From: Daejeonella sp.
GTDB taxonomy: Bacteria > Bacteroidota > Bacteroidia > Sphingobacteriales > Sphingobacteriaceae
Assembly: GCF_030695525.1 (NCBI RefSeq)
Contig: NZ_JAUYSS010000068.1
Coordinates: forward strand, 1-64,000
Reading direction: 5' to 3'
Length of the DNA: 64,000 nucleotides
Positions 61,207 to 64,000 of the stretch are shown piece by piece. Position numbers and translations under genes: made by a program. Below the pieces are notes generated by a model that did not search any database, had not been told where the DNA came from, and saw nothing but the letters and a program-made list of their open reading frames with translations. How positions within the stretch are numbered: the first letter of the stretch is position 1; each line of letters opens with the position of its first letter.

Positions 61207-62427
61207 CTATTGAAATGCATTCAACCCGGTAATATCCATACCTGTTATCAGTAAATGAATGTCATGAGTGCCTTCATAGGTTACAACCGATTCCAGATTC
61301 ATCATGTGGCGCATCACCGGGTATTCTCCGGTAATTCCCATTCCCCCGAGGATTTGCCTGGCTTCACGGGCAATATTTATTGCTGTTTCAACACTATTTC
61401 TTTTGGCCATAGATATCTGTGCAGGTGTAGCACGTCCTTCATTTTTGAGTACCCCAAGTCGCCAGACCAATAATTGCCCTTTAGTAATCTCTGTGATCAT
61501 TTCAGCAAGTTTCTTTTGTTGAAGCTGAAATCCTCCTATTGGCCGGCCGAATTGCATCCGCTCTTTGGAATAACGCAGGGCAGTATCGTAACAGTCCATA
61601 GCTGCACCTAAAGCGCCCCAGGCTATTCCATAGCGTGCTTGGTTCAAACAACCCAGCGGACCTTTAATTCCGCTAATGTTCGGGAATATATTTTCTTTGG
61701 GTATTTTAACATTATTGAATACCAGTTCTCCGGTAGCTGAAGCTCTCAGGCTCCATTTACCATGGATCTCCGGGGCAGAAAAGCCTTCCATACCTTTTTC
61801 AACGATCAATCCCCTGATTATACCTTGTTCATCTTTAGCCCAAACGACTGCTATGTCGGAATAGGGTGAATTTGAGATCCACATTTTTGACCCGTTTAAA
61901 AGGTAATGATCACCCATATCTTTAATATTGGTGATCATACTTCCCGGATCTGAACCGTGATCCGGCTCTGTTAATCCAAAACATCCCAGAAATTCGCCGG
62001 ATGCCAGTTTAGGCAGAAATTTTGTTTTTTGCTCTTCCGAACCGTAAGCATAAATCGGGTACATAACCAAGGATCCCTGAACTGATGCAGTTGATCGGAT
62101 ACCCGAATCGCCACGCTCAATTTCCTGCATAATGAGGCCGTAAGAAATATAATCTAATCCGGCTCCACCATAATTTACCGGTATAGTAGGTCCAAAAGCG
62201 CCCAGTGAGGCAAGTCCGGGAATCAGATGTCGCGGAAATTCAGCTCTTTGTGCAAAATCTTCAATTATCGGACTTACTTCTTTTTTAACCCAGGTCCTTA
62301 CAGCATCACGTATGAGTTTATGTTCCTCAGTCAAAAGATCATCAACCAGAAAATAATCTGGTGCTTCATAAAGATCTTTTTTAGTTGATCTTTGAATTTC
62401 TCTCGCTTCTTGATCCTGGTTTTGCAT
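61207..62427 (-). CDS. Acyl-CoA dehydrogenase family (glutaryl-CoA dehydrogenase-like)
   Basis: GCFGLTEPDHGSDPGSM; KMWISNSPYSDIAVVWAK; ARQILGGMGITGEYPVMRHMMNLESVVTYEGTHDIHLL. Confidence 0.92.
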   Translation of the reverse strand: MQNQDQEAREIQRSTKKDLYEAPDYFLVDDLLTEEHKLIRDAVRTWVKKEVSPIIEDFAQRAEFPRHLIPGLASLGAFGPTIPVNYGGAGLDYISYGLIMQEIERGDSGIRSTASVQGSLVMYPIYAYGSEEQKTKFLPKLASGEFLGCFGLTEPDHGSDPGSMITNIKDMGDHYLLNGSKMWISNSPYSDIAVVWAKDEQGIIRGLIVEKGMEGFSAPEIHGKWSLRASATGELVFNNVKIPKENIFPNISGIKGPLGCLNQARYGIAWGALGAAMDCYDTALRYSKERMQFGRPIGGFQLQQKKLAEMITEITKGQLLVWRLGVLKNEGRATPAQISMAKRNSVETAINIAREARQILGGMGITGEYPVMRHMMNLESVVTYEGTHDIHLLITGMDITGLNAFQ

Positions 62428-62615
62428 AATATTGGTTTTTTCAAAACTACATAAATCGATTCTTATTTGTATTAAATCAGAAATCTAAGAAGAAGGTTTT
62501 TTTACCGACAGTTTTCCTGCGCTTACCGAATTGTTGCTGTATCCTGCCAGAAAGGTATATGCCGGCTTTGATTGGCGCGGTACATTTGGTCAACAATCAA
62601 ACAAAAAATAAAAAC

Positions 62616-63032
62616 ATGAAAACAATATTCGCACTTAGCACAGTAATTTTAATAACTATTTCTCTGAACAGTAATGCAGGCTTTAAAAGTTCAGATTTTT
62701 CAAATGACGTACCTAAATCGATGGTTTCTGTTGCTCCTTTTGTATGGGGTAGCCCCGAGGATCAGGCTCCTGAAGGCTTGAGATATGTTAAAGCAAGGTT
62801 TGCAAAAGTTCCTCTGGCACCATTTATTTTGGGAACTCCGGTTGATATCATTGATTCTGTAAAATCAATTGAAGGATTAAAGAATCTGAATGTTCCTGTG
62901 GCACCATTTGTATGGGGAAATCCAGATCAAAGCGCTCCTGCATCATTGAAAAATATTAAAGCTGAGAATTCGAATGTGCCAGTTGCACCGTTCGTTTTGG
63001 GAAATCCTGAAGAAGCAGCACCCGAAATCTGA
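62616..63032 (+). CDS. Exported protein made of 28-aa tandem repeats (V-P-V-A-P-F-V-x-G-x-P)
   Basis: Signal peptide MKTIFALSTVILITISLNSNAG; three full 28-aa units and one partial unit from 62724. Confidence 0.75.
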   Translation: MKTIFALSTVILITISLNSNAGFKSSDFSNDVPKSMVSVAPFVWGSPEDQAPEGLRYVKARFAKVPLAPFILGTPVDIIDSVKSIEGLKNLNVPVAPFVWGNPDQSAPASLKNIKAENSNVPVAPFVLGNPEEAAPEI

Positions 63033-63072
63033 ATGCTTAAGAATAGAATATAATTATTATTTCCTCTGTTTT

Positions 63073-63103
63073 AATGGAGAATATCTGTAGGATATTCTCC
63101 ATT
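63073..63103. terminator. Hairpin between convergent genes
   Basis: AATGGAGAATATC-TGTAG-GATATTCTCCATT perfect 13-bp stem. Confidence 0.75.
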
Positions 63104-63140
63104 ATTTATTTCTAAGAAGCCTGTCAAATTAGTTTTTAGG

Positions 63141-63557
63141 TTATTCTTTAACTGTTTTTCGTCCAAGTAGCCACCCAATAACTGCTCCAGATACACCACC
63201 CAAAAGTGCCATACATAATGCATCTACAAAAGACAATGAAAAGGGTATTAAATTGTATTGGCCAAAGAAAACAAAGTTTGATCCAAGTGCAAACAGAAAG
63301 AATAAGGATGCGCCATGAACTGCACCCTGGGTTCCCGATTCAATTTTCCCGATACTCAGAAAATAAGCCAGTAGAATTCCCCAAATAATATTACCCAGTC
63401 CAACAGCCCAAATCTCCATGGGTTCTTTTATAAGCCCAGGGTAGGAATTTATGCTGGCACCAAAATAATCCATCAAAAGTATTCCATAGATCAGAAATCC
63501 TGTCAGGAATACCATAATTCCTCCTGCAATACCGATTAAAAATGTTTTTGAGTTCAT
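63141..63557 (-). CDS. Hypothetical membrane protein
   Basis: Four hydrophobic segments; glycine-rich TM motifs. Confidence 0.65.
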   Translation of the reverse strand: MNSKTFLIGIAGGIMVFLTGFLIYGILLMDYFGASINSYPGLIKEPMEIWAVGLGNIIWGILLAYFLSIGKIESGTQGAVHGASLFFLFALGSNFVFFGQYNLIPFSLSFVDALCMALLGGVSGAVIGWLLGRKTVKE

Positions 63558-63736
63558 GATGTGGCTTGGTTTAAGGTTTTATAAAGAAATTTACTTTTAA
63601 AGTTTGAATTCTCCAAAATTTTATTTCATTAAAACATCCCTAATATGCTGTTTTTCAGCTATATGTATTTTTTGCCATGATCCTTTCAGTTTGAATTTTA
63701 TAAAACCATCTCAACAATAGTTTATATCTTTAGGGA

Positions 63737-63922
63737 ATGATATGGATTTTGGTTAAAGATGAGTTGCCTGAACAGGCAGTAGATGTATTGCTATTTGATG
63801 GCGGACAGATTTACTTTGGTTATTACAGTGAGATTTATAATAAGTTTATTGTCGCCGAAGACAAGGTTTCGATAGGGGATTTTACCCATTGGATGAACCT
63901 GCCCGAATTTCCTGAAACCTGA
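63737..63922 (+). CDS. DUF551-like small protein
   Basis: MIWILVKDELPEQAVDVLLFDGGQIYFGYY...THWMNLPEFPE. Confidence 0.7.
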   Translation: MIWILVKDELPEQAVDVLLFDGGQIYFGYYSEIYNKFIVAEDKVSIGDFTHWMNLPEFPET

Positions 63923-64000
63923 TTATTTATGTTGCCTTAACTGGGTATTTATTGCCGGGACAAAGCTCTATCGGCTTGTCGGTCTTAGTTGTTGTTTCAT

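Overview
The window looks like a chromosomal segment of a Bacteroidota genome, probably a Sphingobacteriales-type organism. That assignment rests on gene content and on the intergenic palindromes and quasi-repeats; no search was run. Most of it is housekeeping: scpB, mqnC, guaB, a primary-type sigma-70 factor, GAPDH, recR, a CtaA/COX15-like protein, trpDFBA, a Na+ bioenergetics cluster (nhaD, apbE, nqrA-F, nhaA), asnS, a phosphosugar mutase, lysC-type aspartokinase and lysA. No rRNA, tRNA or CRISPR was recognised. The main observations are: (1) an unannotated 26-codon ORF with three consecutive Trp codons (...TIWWWQ...) followed by a perfect 10-bp terminator hairpin and U-tract directly upstream of trpDFBA, i.e. 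a classical ribosome-mediated attenuator, with plausible 1:2 and 2:3 pairings; (2) a run of same-strand accessory genes (~29.4-32.9 kb: HigB/HigA-like pair, Crp/Fnr plus SnoaL-like, MBOAT-like, a decayed gene) separated by ~125-140 nt imperfect inverted repeats that look like divergent integron attC sites, with complementary cassette ends in two cassettes and no integrase in the window; (3) a sialidase-family gene broken by a single in-frame TAG where a Trp codon is likely; (4) palindromes nested inside low-complexity intergenic tracts; (5) a duplicated 3' remnant of an M16 peptidase gene; (6) an exported protein built of exact 28-aa repeats; (7) small proteins of interest (GDCCVxC-motif protein, a Cys-rich NqrM-like candidate, a 24-aa ATGA-coupled ORF). 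All family assignments are from reading the translated sequence.
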